From NCBI GenBank assembly GCA_005239615.1, contig SBBR01000067.1:1-16188 (forward strand): 16,188 nucleotides of DNA, in the 5' to 3' direction. Position numbers and translations under genes: made by a program. This stretch comes from an archaeon (GTDB taxonomy: Archaea > Iainarchaeota > Iainarchaeia > Iainarchaeales > Iainarchaeaceae). Positions 7,127-14,421 of the stretch are shown one piece after another. The notes under the pieces are model-generated. The model worked only from the letters and a program-made list of their open reading frames with translations, was not told where the DNA came from and did no database searches. Every line of letters begins with the position of its first letter. Position 1 is the stretch's first letter.

Positions 7127-10100
7127 CACTTCTCACCCTTCACATAATCCTGCTGCGTGATTATAAAAAACTGTTCCGAACTGCCGGTCTTCATCACCTC
7201 AAGCCTCAGCTCGCTTGTCGCAGAATCAGCGTCCACCGTGAAGCTGGATGCAGTGGTATCGAATGCCTGCGGGAGCGATGTGCGCGGCAGCTTCTCCGCA
7301 TCAGGGTTGGAGCTCTCCACAGTGTCGGCAAGCCCTGAGTAACACTTGTTGAGTATGTTGAGCATATCCTTGGTGGTTTTCTCGAAGTGGAAAGTATACT
7401 CTTCGCTGGCAGAGTCTCCCGGTTTTAGGGATCTCTTGACAATCAGGCAAACATCCTCTACTCCAGACTTTTTGCCCTCCGGCACGGCAGGATTTGTCAC
7501 TATTGCCCTCACAGTGCCAGCGCTGAATTTTTCAGGGGTCTGGCTGCCGGGCCTCGGGAACATTGTTGTGATGAATATGGGCTGAACACCGAAGACCTTG
7601 CCTGCCGTGACTGTCACGACAGCGGCCTCGTAGTTGCCAAGGCTGAGGCGCTTTGTGCCGTCCAATGGGTCGGGGGCGTTAAGGTATGAGATTGAAATGT
7701 CGCTATTGGGGTGCTTCGCAAAGTTAAGGTCTATTGTCCTTCCGCAGCCGCTGTTCTTCACGGTGAAATTCTCTGTGCCGTGCCTCTGACCTATATAAAG
7801 GTACTTCGATTCAAGGGATTCGCCATCCTCATCGGTGATACACTCTATTCCGGGAAGTAATTGGGCGCCCTGTGAGAATACGAGTGGGGTTGTTGCCTCC
7901 TTGTACCCTGTCTTGCGTGCGTTCACGTCCAGCACGGTCGAGGCAGAGAAGCCGTCAGTGCGCTCAAGCGTGAAGCTTGCGATTCCATTAGGTCCTGTCT
8001 TCCCGAAAGCGACCTGTATCCCGCTTCCGCGCTCGTGCACGATAATGTCGGCATCCTCAACTTTCTCCTTTGCAGTGCCGAAAACGTTCGCGTCGAAGGA
8101 AACAACTGCCTTTCCTGCTGGCAGGCTGTTCGGCAGCAGCACGACCGTTAGTTGCCTGTCCTCCAATACTTTGAAGGTTAGTGTCGCCATGTCCCCTTTC
8201 CTGTCAAGGCCGAGGTTCATGTCAATGCCGGCAGCGGCGGAGTTTGCATTAGTCGTGAAGGTGAACGAACCGGAATATTTGCCGCCCGCAGGGAGCCTCC
8301 CGATGTTCACTTCGCTGTTTGCAAGAGTGAGGGCTGCATTCTCGCTCTTCAATTTCATGCGCACGTCATTGAAATTCTCGCGCGTGTCATTGTAAACATT
8401 GAAGTCAACCTTGTATCCAACGCCCTTCAGCAGCTCGAACACACCTGAGACCCACCTGCCTCCGCTTAGCGAGAGGCTAGCGCCCGCAGGGGTTGGAATC
8501 AACTTCTTTTCCGCATCCTGGTAGGCTGCCTCGAACCTCAACGAGCAGTCAGCGGTGCAGATATTCCTCCCGATGAAGAACCTCAGGACCTTGAGCTCGT
8601 TAGGCCCAACCACAAAAACATCGCTACCATCAACCTTTGCCTTGCTACCATACCTCACTTCGATGGGGGTGTCGTTTGGCACGTTCTCCCTGACCTTTGT
8701 GAGCACCTCGAACTCATAATCCTGCGCCACTGTTGGCTCTAGTGTGCCAAATCCAGCAACGACCTGCTTTGCCCCGCCGCTTGGGTCTAGGGGAGGACAG
8801 TCGCTGTAGATTGCGTTCGGGTCGAAGCATTTTGAAAAGGTGGCCTGGCTTATGAACGAGGAAGGCGCAAGGGCCTGCACTGTTATTTTTCCCGCGTCAG
8901 ATGTCAATTCGGAATCAAGGCCAGCCCTTACAATAGCCTTCACGTCATCGGCCTTCTTCACAACGTGCACCTTGAACCTGAACATGTACTCCTTGTTTGC
9001 TTCTATCCTGCCCGCCTTCGAGCCGTCCTTAGCATAAACCTCCAAAAAAGCAACATCAAAATCCCCTGTGAATATTCCCGAGCCTACTTTGTCCAGCACC
9101 ACTTCAATGACTTTCGTCGCCCTTGGCGTGATTCCGTAGTCTATGGTTGCGGTGCGGTAGTAACCCTCTTTCTCCACAAACACGAAGACCTTCTTGTCCG
9201 CGCTGAACTCTACCGCGTCGGTGAGACCGGATGCCTTTGTCTTTGCCTTTGCGAGCAGCCTGCCTGTGATCCTGTCAATGAAATGCACGTTCGCATCCGC
9301 AATCGCCTGCCTGTTCTCGTGGTCCAGTGCCTTTACTTGCAGTGAGCCGTTCGAGATTACAAGGGTTATCGGCAGCTCTATGGCCTGCCCTGGAGCGAGG
9401 CTCTTAGTGGGGCTCTCGCCTTCGAGAGAGAGGCCGTTCACTGCCTTGGATGCCTTTGCCTTGTAGTTTGCAGGCAGGAGGTTCTTGAATTCCGCAATGC
9501 CGTTCTGGCCAGTCTGCACCGCATCCGATCCTGAAACAGGGACACTGAATCCTGTCATATAGAGCCACGTGACAGCGCCTTCAATTGCCGTGCCTCCGAA
9601 GTCTGTGACAATTGCCTTCGCAGTCCCAGAGTTGGAGCCTGGCCCGGTAATTACCGCCTTCGTGAGCTGCACCACTGTAGGATTAGTGTCTGAGGTGCCA
9701 ATGAGGTCCGCGTCCCTAATGATTGCGAGCACATACTCCGGGTGGGAAGCCACAACGCTGTACTTTTTCGTTTTGTCCAGGTTCGAGAACTGCACTGTCC
9801 CTTCCCTGTTTGAGACGTCCTCAAGTGATGCCGGTTTGTTGTCATTAGTCCTTGAGCTGTTAAACCACATGGTCGCCTTCACTCCGCCCACTGCGGCCTT
9901 GGTGACAGAGTCCACGAACTTGAGGAATATTTTCTTCGCATCAGAAGGTTTCCTGAGCGGAACATCCACCCTCTTCGGCGCGCCGGAAGAGAACTCGGTA
10001 TCGCCCATGTCGAAGAGGTCGCTGGTGCCTATAAAATAGGGCGTGTCCTTTTGGGGCACGGCTTCCACATAGTACGTTCCCAATGGAATGCGCTCCGCAA

Positions 10101-11064
10101 GCACGACACCTGTGGCGTCAGTCGTGCCAAGCCTCAGCACGCTCTGTGCATTGCTCTTTAGCGTCAGGCCCGCGCCCTCCACAGGCTTCATTGTGTCCTC
10201 GTCGAACACGAAAATCCTGAGCTTTCCGAACAGCTTTTTCTTCGTGAGGTTTATCGTCACTTTGTCCCGCTGCCGCTCAACCTCGATTGTCTTCCTCGCG
10301 GTCTCATATCCTGTCACCTCTATTGTTGCTGTGAGGCTGCCGCAGTTTGCCTGCACTAAAACAGCCTGCCTGCCGCCTTTCTTCGTGAAGGCCGTGGGAG
10401 AGGGGGAGTTGCTGCAGGTAAAGCTGAAGGAAACTTCCATGTCGCTCGCGATTATGCTCCCGCGCTCGTCGAAGACCTCGAAATCAACCCTCTTTGTGCC
10501 TGCCTTTGTGTCGCGCTGGAGCTTGATGGTGTACTTCTTTCCCGGTGACACGTCTGTCTTGTCGCTGTATTCCCTGAACCCTATTTTCTTTGCTGTCACG
10601 CTAATGCCATTGCCGAAGAATGCTGTCTGGAACTCGCCGAAGCTGTCAGTGGTCTTCGCCTCTGCCCTCGCCGCGAGCGAAAGCGAAACAGTCGCTCCTG
10701 CCACAGCAGAATTGGAGGCGTCAACAACGACAAATTTCGCGGGGAGCGTGCCTATCCCGAAAAATGTGAGTATGCCGCCGATGAACCGTGAAATGAACCC
10801 GATGGGGTCCTTCACGAACTCTTCCAGCAGCCGCCCCCAGAAACCCAGTGGGTCGGCCCCGCCATAAGAAATCGTCACAAGCAGGAGAAGCAGCAGGAAC
10901 AGCGCCGCCAGCAGGAAAAGTATGAAAGAAGGGAAATACTTGTCAATCGGGTCGATTATGCTGTAAACCGGCACCTTCTCGTTTATTTTGTCCAACACCG
11001 CATAATAGCGGTCCTCGAAAAAGTAGTAGACGTCCTTCACCGCCTGGAAAGCGCCCTCCAGCAT
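7126..11064 (-). CDS. Giant membrane-anchored protein with repeated carboxypeptidase-regulatory-like/Ig-like domains (1312 aa)
   Basis: Numbered from the ATG at 11064. Residues 1-44 are a short cytosolic head (FFEDRYYAVLDKINEKVP...). One strong transmembrane helix spans ~45-67 (PSFILFLLAALFLLLLLLVT), and a second hydrophobic stretch lies at ~94-107. The rest is extracellular. Five or six successive beta-sandwich segments at about 110-181, 191-274, 281-371, 379-469, 481-569 and 574-657 carry the carboxypeptidase-regulatory-like pattern: V.D..g.pi.gA.V, then T...G...F, then y.v.a...gy. Longer CARDB/Ig-like regions follow, with another such segment at ~970-1059 and a Cys-containing C-terminal domain. 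The frame extends upstream to an ATG at 11172. Those 36 codons, however, are rich in A/T-ending triplets (ATA, TTA, GTA, GGA, AAA), unlike the GC-ending codons after 11064, and contain TATA-like boxes, so I treat them as non-coding. This is the first gene of the three-gene operon. Confidence 0.85.
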   Translation of the reverse strand: MLEGAFQAVKDVYYFFEDRYYAVLDKINEKVPVYSIIDPIDKYFPSFILFLLAALFLLLLLLVTISYGGADPLGFWGRLLEEFVKDPIGFISRFIGGILTFFGIGTLPAKFVVVDASNSAVAGATVSLSLAARAEAKTTDSFGEFQTAFFGNGISVTAKKIGFREYSDKTDVSPGKKYTIKLQRDTKAGTKRVDFEVFDERGSIIASDMEVSFSFTCSNSPSPTAFTKKGGRQAVLVQANCGSLTATIEVTGYETARKTIEVERQRDKVTINLTKKKLFGKLRIFVFDEDTMKPVEGAGLTLKSNAQSVLRLGTTDATGVVLAERIPLGTYYVEAVPQKDTPYFIGTSDLFDMGDTEFSSGAPKRVDVPLRKPSDAKKIFLKFVDSVTKAAVGGVKATMWFNSSRTNDNKPASLEDVSNREGTVQFSNLDKTKKYSVVASHPEYVLAIIRDADLIGTSDTNPTVVQLTKAVITGPGSNSGTAKAIVTDFGGTAIEGAVTWLYMTGFSVPVSGSDAVQTGQNGIAEFKNLLPANYKAKASKAVNGLSLEGESPTKSLAPGQAIELPITLVISNGSLQVKALDHENRQAIADANVHFIDRITGRLLAKAKTKASGLTDAVEFSADKKVFVFVEKEGYYRTATIDYGITPRATKVIEVVLDKVGSGIFTGDFDVAFLEVYAKDGSKAGRIEANKEYMFRFKVHVVKKADDVKAIVRAGLDSELTSDAGKITVQALAPSSFISQATFSKCFDPNAIYSDCPPLDPSGGAKQVVAGFGTLEPTVAQDYEFEVLTKVRENVPNDTPIEVRYGSKAKVDGSDVFVVGPNELKVLRFFIGRNICTADCSLRFEAAYQDAEKKLIPTPAGASLSLSGGRWVSGVFELLKGVGYKVDFNVYNDTRENFNDVRMKLKSENAALTLANSEVNIGRLPAGGKYSGSFTFTTNANSAAAGIDMNLGLDRKGDMATLTFKVLEDRQLTVVLLPNSLPAGKAVVSFDANVFGTAKEKVEDADIIVHERGSGIQVAFGKTGPNGIASFTLERTDGFSASTVLDVNARKTGYKEATTPLVFSQGAQLLPGIECITDEDGESLESKYLYIGQRHGTENFTVKNSGCGRTIDLNFAKHPNSDISISYLNAPDPLDGTKRLSLGNYEAAVVTVTAGKVFGVQPIFITTMFPRPGSQTPEKFSAGTVRAIVTNPAVPEGKKSGVEDVCLIVKRSLKPGDSASEEYTFHFEKTTKDMLNILNKCYSGLADTVESSNPDAEKLPRTSLPQAFDTTASSFTVDADSATSELRLEVMKTGSSEQFFIITQQDYVKGEK

Positions 11065-11394
11065 CAAAAACAACCCTTTAAAAGCCCTGAAACCTTGAGT
11101 AAATAAACGGCGTCCTACTATAAAAGTGTTTATTCCTCCTGCTTTCACCTGTTTTCGCCATGCCCCCGACATGCCATACTACATTCAAGGTCGTCGTATC
11201 GCTGACCCGGCGCGGACGCCATTCCATCGGTCACAATGCCAACGCCATAATTCCGCAATGGGCGAAGTTGCCAAAAAGGGCGCGTTGGCTCTTGGCGTTA
11301 AATGTCGAGGAATTTTGGGTTAGTGAGGCAAGACGGTTTATACATAAATTCTTACCGCTACCTTTTTATTCTCCGCAAGACTTTACATTTGCTC
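11065..11394. promoter_or_regulatory. Divergent promoter region between the surface operon and scpA
   Basis: This ~330-base region is AT-rich towards both genes. On the minus strand, TATA-like boxes lie at 11117-11128 (CACTTTTATAGT), 11098-11108 (GTTTATTTACT) and 11077-11084, upstream of the ATG at 11064. The first is the best match and would give a leader of about 30 bases. On the plus strand, TTTATA (11337-11342) and TTTTTATT (11363-11370) precede scpA. No RNA gene or small protein is convincing in the middle. Confidence 0.5.
11363..11370 (+). promoter_or_regulatory. TATA box of scpA
   Basis: TTTTTATT is centred about 28 bases upstream of the ATG at 11395, placing transcription start at or next to the start codon. 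This supports a leaderless message and rejects the longer frame from 11302, whose first 31 codons contain this box. Confidence 0.55.
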
Positions 11395-12159
11395 ATGCCA
11401 CAACTCTCAGACGACCTCTCAGAGTTAGCCACCGCGGACGATTCAGTGATTGCCCTGCCGGAAAACGTTGACCTTGTCGACCTCATTGAGCAGCCTGCGT
11501 GGAAAACCATACTCATAGAGCTGGTTCGTACCGAGCGCATGGACCCTTGGGGAATAAATATGGTGGAGCTCGCTGGCAAGTACCTAGAGAAAATCAATTC
11601 CCTATCGGGCACCGACCTGAGGCTTCCCGCGAACGCAATCCTAGCCTCGGCAATCCTGCTGCGCTTCAAGGCAGATGTCCTGAGGCTTAGCCAGATTGAG
11701 GACGAGGAGGAATTCCTCGAGAGGCGGAAGTCGATGACTCCCGAGGAGCGCGCCGAGTTCGAGGCCCTTCTCCCAGACCTCAGGAACATCCGCAGGATAA
11801 AGGAAGGCAGGGTCACGATTGACGAGCTGGTTTCGAGCATTGAGAAGATGCTTGCCACAGCGAAGAAGGCCAACGGCAACGGCATAATGAAGCGCTCCCG
11901 GACCAAGTTCGAGATGTCATTCTCCGACTTCGACATCGAGAAGGCAATGGAGAAGATATACAATCGGATAGCGAGGAACGCTGACTCGCAGGGCCTTGTC
12001 CTGTTCTCACGCATCCTCAAGGAAAACATGGACAACGAAGGTATAGTGCGCACGTTCATCCCGTGCCTCTTCCTAACTAACAAGGGCAGAATCAACATGT
12101 GGCAAGAGGTCTTCTTTGGCGAGATATTTCTCTCCGTGAATAAACTGCCGGATTCTTAA
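11395..12159 (+). CDS. scpA: Segregation and condensation protein A (kleisin)
   Basis: A 254-residue kleisin that bridges SMC heads in the archaeal condensin-like complex and helps compact and segregate the chromosome. The N-terminal half shows the family signature: RTERMDPWGINMVELAGKYL (~45-64), followed by LRLPANAILASAILLRFKADVL (~75-96), matching the ScpA helices that contact the SMC neck. The middle (~101-175) is a charged linker. The C-terminal winged helix runs from ~177 to the end (VLFSRILKE, then TFIPCLFLTNKGRINMWQEVFFGEIFLS) and ends in the usual 'fgdI.l' type strand. The length is normal for the family. An in-frame upstream extension to 11302 exists, but the TATA-like box at 11363-11370 and the fit of the protein to the family favour the ATG at 11395. 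No scpB or smc partner lies next to it in this window. Confidence 0.9.
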   Translation: MPQLSDDLSELATADDSVIALPENVDLVDLIEQPAWKTILIELVRTERMDPWGINMVELAGKYLEKINSLSGTDLRLPANAILASAILLRFKADVLRLSQIEDEEEFLERRKSMTPEERAEFEALLPDLRNIRRIKEGRVTIDELVSSIEKMLATAKKANGNGIMKRSRTKFEMSFSDFDIEKAMEKIYNRIARNADSQGLVLFSRILKENMDNEGIVRTFIPCLFLTNKGRINMWQEVFFGEIFLSVNKLPDS

Positions 12160-12178
12160 ATCTTTATGACCTGTAATG

Positions 12179-12679
12179 TCAACTCCTTAACTCCCCATAT
12201 AGGTTGGGGTGGTATCCGTTTATTCCTCTGTGGTAGAGTTGGTTGTTGAACCAGCTCACCCACTCGCTCAGTTTTCCTGCTAGCCAGTGGAGGAATTTGA
12301 GGAGGAGGTTCACGAATTCCTCTGCCAAATTTCTGATAGTGCGTTCCACTTTTCCTTTATCTTGCGGGTAATATAGATGTGCAAAACGGGCTTTGATTCC
12401 TTGTTTTGCGAGGAGTTGTTCCCAGCCTTCTTTGAAAGGATTGTTATCCGTGAGGATGTTTTCAGGCTTGCGGAAATTTATTGCGGGCTGTATTCCTGCA
12501 AGAATTTCTTCTATGCTTGGGCAGTGATTGAACTGCTGGGCTGCGACAATGCACCTGCTGTAATCATCGATGCAGATGAGAAAGTGCCATTTCCTTCCCT
12601 GTACTGTGAACGGGGCTTTCAAATCCAGTTGCCAAAGCTCATCAGGCTTGGAAGCGCGGAAAAACTTCCACGCTTTCTG
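12179..12679 (-). pseudogene. Truncated rve-type (IS481-like) transposase remnant
   Basis: The open segment runs from just after an in-frame TAG (12680-12682) to a TGA at 12179-12181. It covers only the integrase core. The rve motifs are clear: ELWQLDLK with the first catalytic Asp (codon 12623-12625), then IDDYSR, then the second Asp in LTDNNPF (codon 12446-12448), and the Glu in KGKVERTIRNLAEEF (codon 12344-12346). The C-terminal portion (WVSWFNNQLYHRGINGYHP) is also typical. The N-terminal helix-turn-helix domain, expected to add roughly 100-150 residues, is missing. A short frame just upstream on the same strand (ATG at 12753-12755, reading MKYSIDPRIIEREI) resembles a transposase N-terminus in a different frame, suggesting an internal deletion. 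A TTG at 12622 could start a 147-residue product, but it would lack the first Asp. No terminal inverted repeats were found. Confidence 0.8.
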
Positions 12680-12773
12680 CTAAAATAGTATTGAAAAAGC
12701 ATTGGCAAAAAATAATTTCGCGCTCAATTATTCTTGGGTCTATTGAGTACTTCATATTTCCCCAGTACACACT

Positions 12774-12796
12774 AGTGTGCATCTCCAATGCACACT
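12774..12796. repeat. Perfect 9-bp inverted repeat (hairpin)
   Basis: AGTGTGCAT (12774-12782) and its exact reverse complement ATGCACACT (12788-12796) are separated by five bases (CTCCA). The left arm overlaps the palindrome CACACTAGTGTG (12768-12779). It may be a leftover insertion-sequence end, a protein-binding site or a transcript hairpin. Confidence 0.6.
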
Positions 12797-12836
12797 TTAC
12801 TGTTTTCTAGTATTATATTGGGTTACGCTATAGTAT

Positions 12837-12850
12837 AAACACTAGTGTTT
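12837..12850. repeat. 14-bp perfect palindrome AAACACTAGTGTTT
   Basis: A perfect dyad whose core ACACTAGTGT recurs at 12769-12778, exactly 70 bp upstream. Its right half overlaps the first TGTTTC-N6-GAAACA site, so the half-sites may be part of one protein-binding array. Confidence 0.55.
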
Positions 12851-12895
12851 CTTTAAGGAAACAGTTTTTATATTAAGTGTTTCCTATGAGAAACA
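12844..12895 (+). promoter_or_regulatory. Promoter of the ATPase gene with paired TGTTTC-N6-GAAACA operators
   Basis: Two perfect dyads, TGTTTC-N6-GAAACA, lie at 12846-12863 and 12878-12895, exactly 32 bp apart, each preceded by AG. Between them sits the TATA box TTTTTATATTA (12865-12875). Transcription would start near 12896, giving a leader of about 30 bases before the ATG at 12927. One dyad abuts the TATA/BRE side and the other fills the space between TATA and start site, the classic arrangement for an archaeal repressor. What binds is not known; the ATPase itself carries a winged-helix-like segment, so autoregulation is possible. Confidence 0.6.
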
Positions 12896-12926
12896 TTTAA
12901 GAATTGTTTGCAGGCATAATAATTCG

Positions 12927-14207
12927 ATGCAAAGGGAAGTTTTCAACAGGATAGTGGTGGAATGGCTGGAAAAGCCACTCCCGGAACTTTCTCCCCGTAG
13001 TATTACCCTGAAGCCAAATACCGACAGCATTACCGCCATAATAGGCCCCAGAAGAGTCGGAAAGACTTCTCTGATGATGCTAACCATAAAGGGGCTGCTG
13101 GGTAAGGTAAAAAAGGAGGAAATACTGTTTGTTGATTTTGAGGATAACCGCCTTGCAGGGATTTCTTCTGCAGAGCTTGATGCTTTGTTTGTTGCCCACA
13201 GGGAAGTTACGGGGGTGGAGCCGAAATACCTTTTTTTTGATGAAATACAGCAGGCGCCGCACTGGAGCAAGTTCATCAGGCGGCTCCACAATAGCGGAAA
13301 ATACCGTATAGTTGTAAGCGGCTCTTCCTCAAAACTGCTGAGCAAAGAGATAGCCACCGAATTAAGGGGCCGGTACAGAAGCACGCTCCTGCTGCCTTTT
13401 TCTTTCAAGGAGTTCCTTTCCCTCAAAGGTTTTGTATATGACAACAAAGTGCAGTTCAGCGAGAAAAAGGGCTTGTTGCTCCGCCTGCTGGAAGAGTACA
13501 TGTCTTATGGTGGCTTTCCGCTCATTGTGCAAAAGAGCGATTTGAACGACAAGAGGGATCTGGCGAAGTCATACTACGAAACCACATTTTATAAGGATGT
13601 AGTTGAGAGGCACAAGGTCAAGAGCGTTGACATAATGGAGGCTCTTATGAATTATGTGCTAAACAACAATTCAAACCTTTTTTCTGTTTCATCATTCGGG
13701 AAAATACTCAAGGAAAAAGGGGTGAAGGCAAGCAAAAAAACCGTGTCCCTCTATCTGAAATATCTTGAGGATGCGTTTTTCGTTTTGTTGTCAGAAAAAT
13801 TTTCATATTCTGCCAAGGTACGCACCCTCAACCCGAAAAAAGCATATCTCTCCGACAACTCTTTCCAGTCATTTCTTTCATCCAATTTCAGCCCGGACAA
13901 GGGCAAGATACTTGAAGCTCTTGTGATGCAGGAACTCAAGAGAAGAGACTCCCACCAATACTACTTCAAAGGCAAAAGAGAATGTGATTTCATAATAAAA
14001 AATGGTTCGAAATTCGAGGTGATGCAGGTAACTTATGAACTCAGCCAAAGTAACAAAGAAAGAGAAACTTTAGGGCTGATAGAAGCAATTGAAGCAACAA
14101 AGGCGCAAAAAGCCACAATACTCACCTTTGACCAAGAAGAGGAGATACTTATTGATGGGAAAAAAATAAGTGTAAAACCGGCTTGGAATTGGCTTATTGA
14201 AAAGTGA
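12927..14207 (+). CDS. AAA_14/DUF4143 ATPase
   Basis: A 426-residue ATP-binding protein of the archaeal/bacterial AAA_14-DUF4143 family. Walker A is GPRRVGKT (40-47), Walker B is YLFFDE (101-106), and the sensor region is RIVVSGSSSKLLSKE (127-141), followed by the family's LRGRYRSTLLLPFSFKEFL (146-164). A winged-helix-like segment lies at ~240-295 (SSFGKILKEKG...TVSLYLKYLEDAFFVL). The C-terminal DUF4143 part resembles a PD-(D/E)xK nuclease fold: E330, D354 (ECDFII) and E364. The usual catalytic Lys of E-x-K is replaced (EVMQ), so nuclease activity is doubtful. Length and domain order are normal for the family, whose biological role is poorly defined. Codons are AT-rich (many ATA, AAA) unlike the flanking scpA and ahcY, which suggests acquired DNA. 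It stands alone, flanked by a transposase remnant and a dyad-rich promoter. Confidence 0.9.
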   Translation: MQREVFNRIVVEWLEKPLPELSPRSITLKPNTDSITAIIGPRRVGKTSLMMLTIKGLLGKVKKEEILFVDFEDNRLAGISSAELDALFVAHREVTGVEPKYLFFDEIQQAPHWSKFIRRLHNSGKYRIVVSGSSSKLLSKEIATELRGRYRSTLLLPFSFKEFLSLKGFVYDNKVQFSEKKGLLLRLLEEYMSYGGFPLIVQKSDLNDKRDLAKSYYETTFYKDVVERHKVKSVDIMEALMNYVLNNNSNLFSVSSFGKILKEKGVKASKKTVSLYLKYLEDAFFVLLSEKFSYSAKVRTLNPKKAYLSDNSFQSFLSSNFSPDKGKILEALVMQELKRRDSHQYYFKGKRECDFIIKNGSKFEVMQVTYELSQSNKERETLGLIEAIEATKAQKATILTFDQEEEILIDGKKISVKPAWNWLIEK

Positions 14208-14421
14208 ATTGGCAGAAAGTGTTTCCGCGCGGAATTTTTGTTAAGATAATAAGTATCTTGTTTCCGGATAGATTATCCCTATAAGAAGTGTTCTTCGGCG
14301 AAATTTTCCCATCATTGAACGCGGAAAATCAGGCGGAAAATACCTGATTCCTGATGATAAGGTCCAGGCCTGCAAAACCGCCATGCCTGCAAAACCCGCG
14401 TGGCCAATCAACTCCAAATGG
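14208..14421. terminator. Convergent spacer with multiple short hairpins and direct repeats
   Basis: The spacer lies between the 3' ends of the ATPase and ahcY. It contains the palindrome TTCCGCGCGGAA (14223-14234) followed by TTTTTG, and AAGATA/TATCTT (14243-14259). There are also GGATA/TATCC (14265-14277), ATTTTCC/GGAAAAT (14303-14329) and AATCAGG/CCTGATT (14327-14349). Direct repeats are GCGGAAAAT (14321, 14333) and GCCTGCAAAACC (14368, 14385). The first palindrome plus T-run is a reasonable terminator for the ATPase; the AATCAGG stem may serve either strand. No gene is seen. Confidence 0.45.

Larger units (their letters stand above)
12680..12926. promoter_or_regulatory. AT-rich palindrome-dense control region upstream of the ATPase
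   Basis: This gap holds the possible transposase N-terminal scrap on the minus strand (12753-12755 leftwards), a 9-bp hairpin (12774-12796), two copies of the palindrome ACACTAGTGT (12769-12778 and 12839-12848) and the ATPase promoter with its two dyads. Details of each are given separately. Base composition is much more AT-rich than in the surface operon. Confidence 0.6.

Noticed and set aside
10088..10867. Plus-strand open frame of 259 codons opposite the giant repeat-domain gene
   Set aside because: It is the antisense of well-formed carboxypeptidase-regulatory-like repeats and has Ser/Val/Pro-rich low-complexity content typical of a shadow frame.
11358..12098. Minus-strand open frame of 246 codons opposite scpA
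   Set aside because: The plus strand encodes a clear ScpA; the minus frame is Ser/Arg-rich with no family features.
12160..12840. Terminal inverted repeats or target duplication of the transposase remnant
   Set aside because: No pair of matching ends was found by eye on either side of the remnant; the 9-bp hairpin on the right has no counterpart on the left.
12844..12895. Possible CRISPR repeats (two similar units 32 bp apart)
   Set aside because: Only two units, each an internal dyad, with a TATA box between them instead of a spacer of usual length, and no cas genes nearby.
12884..13501. Minus-strand open frame of 205 codons opposite the ATPase
   Set aside because: The plus strand carries Walker A and B and other family motifs; the minus frame has none.
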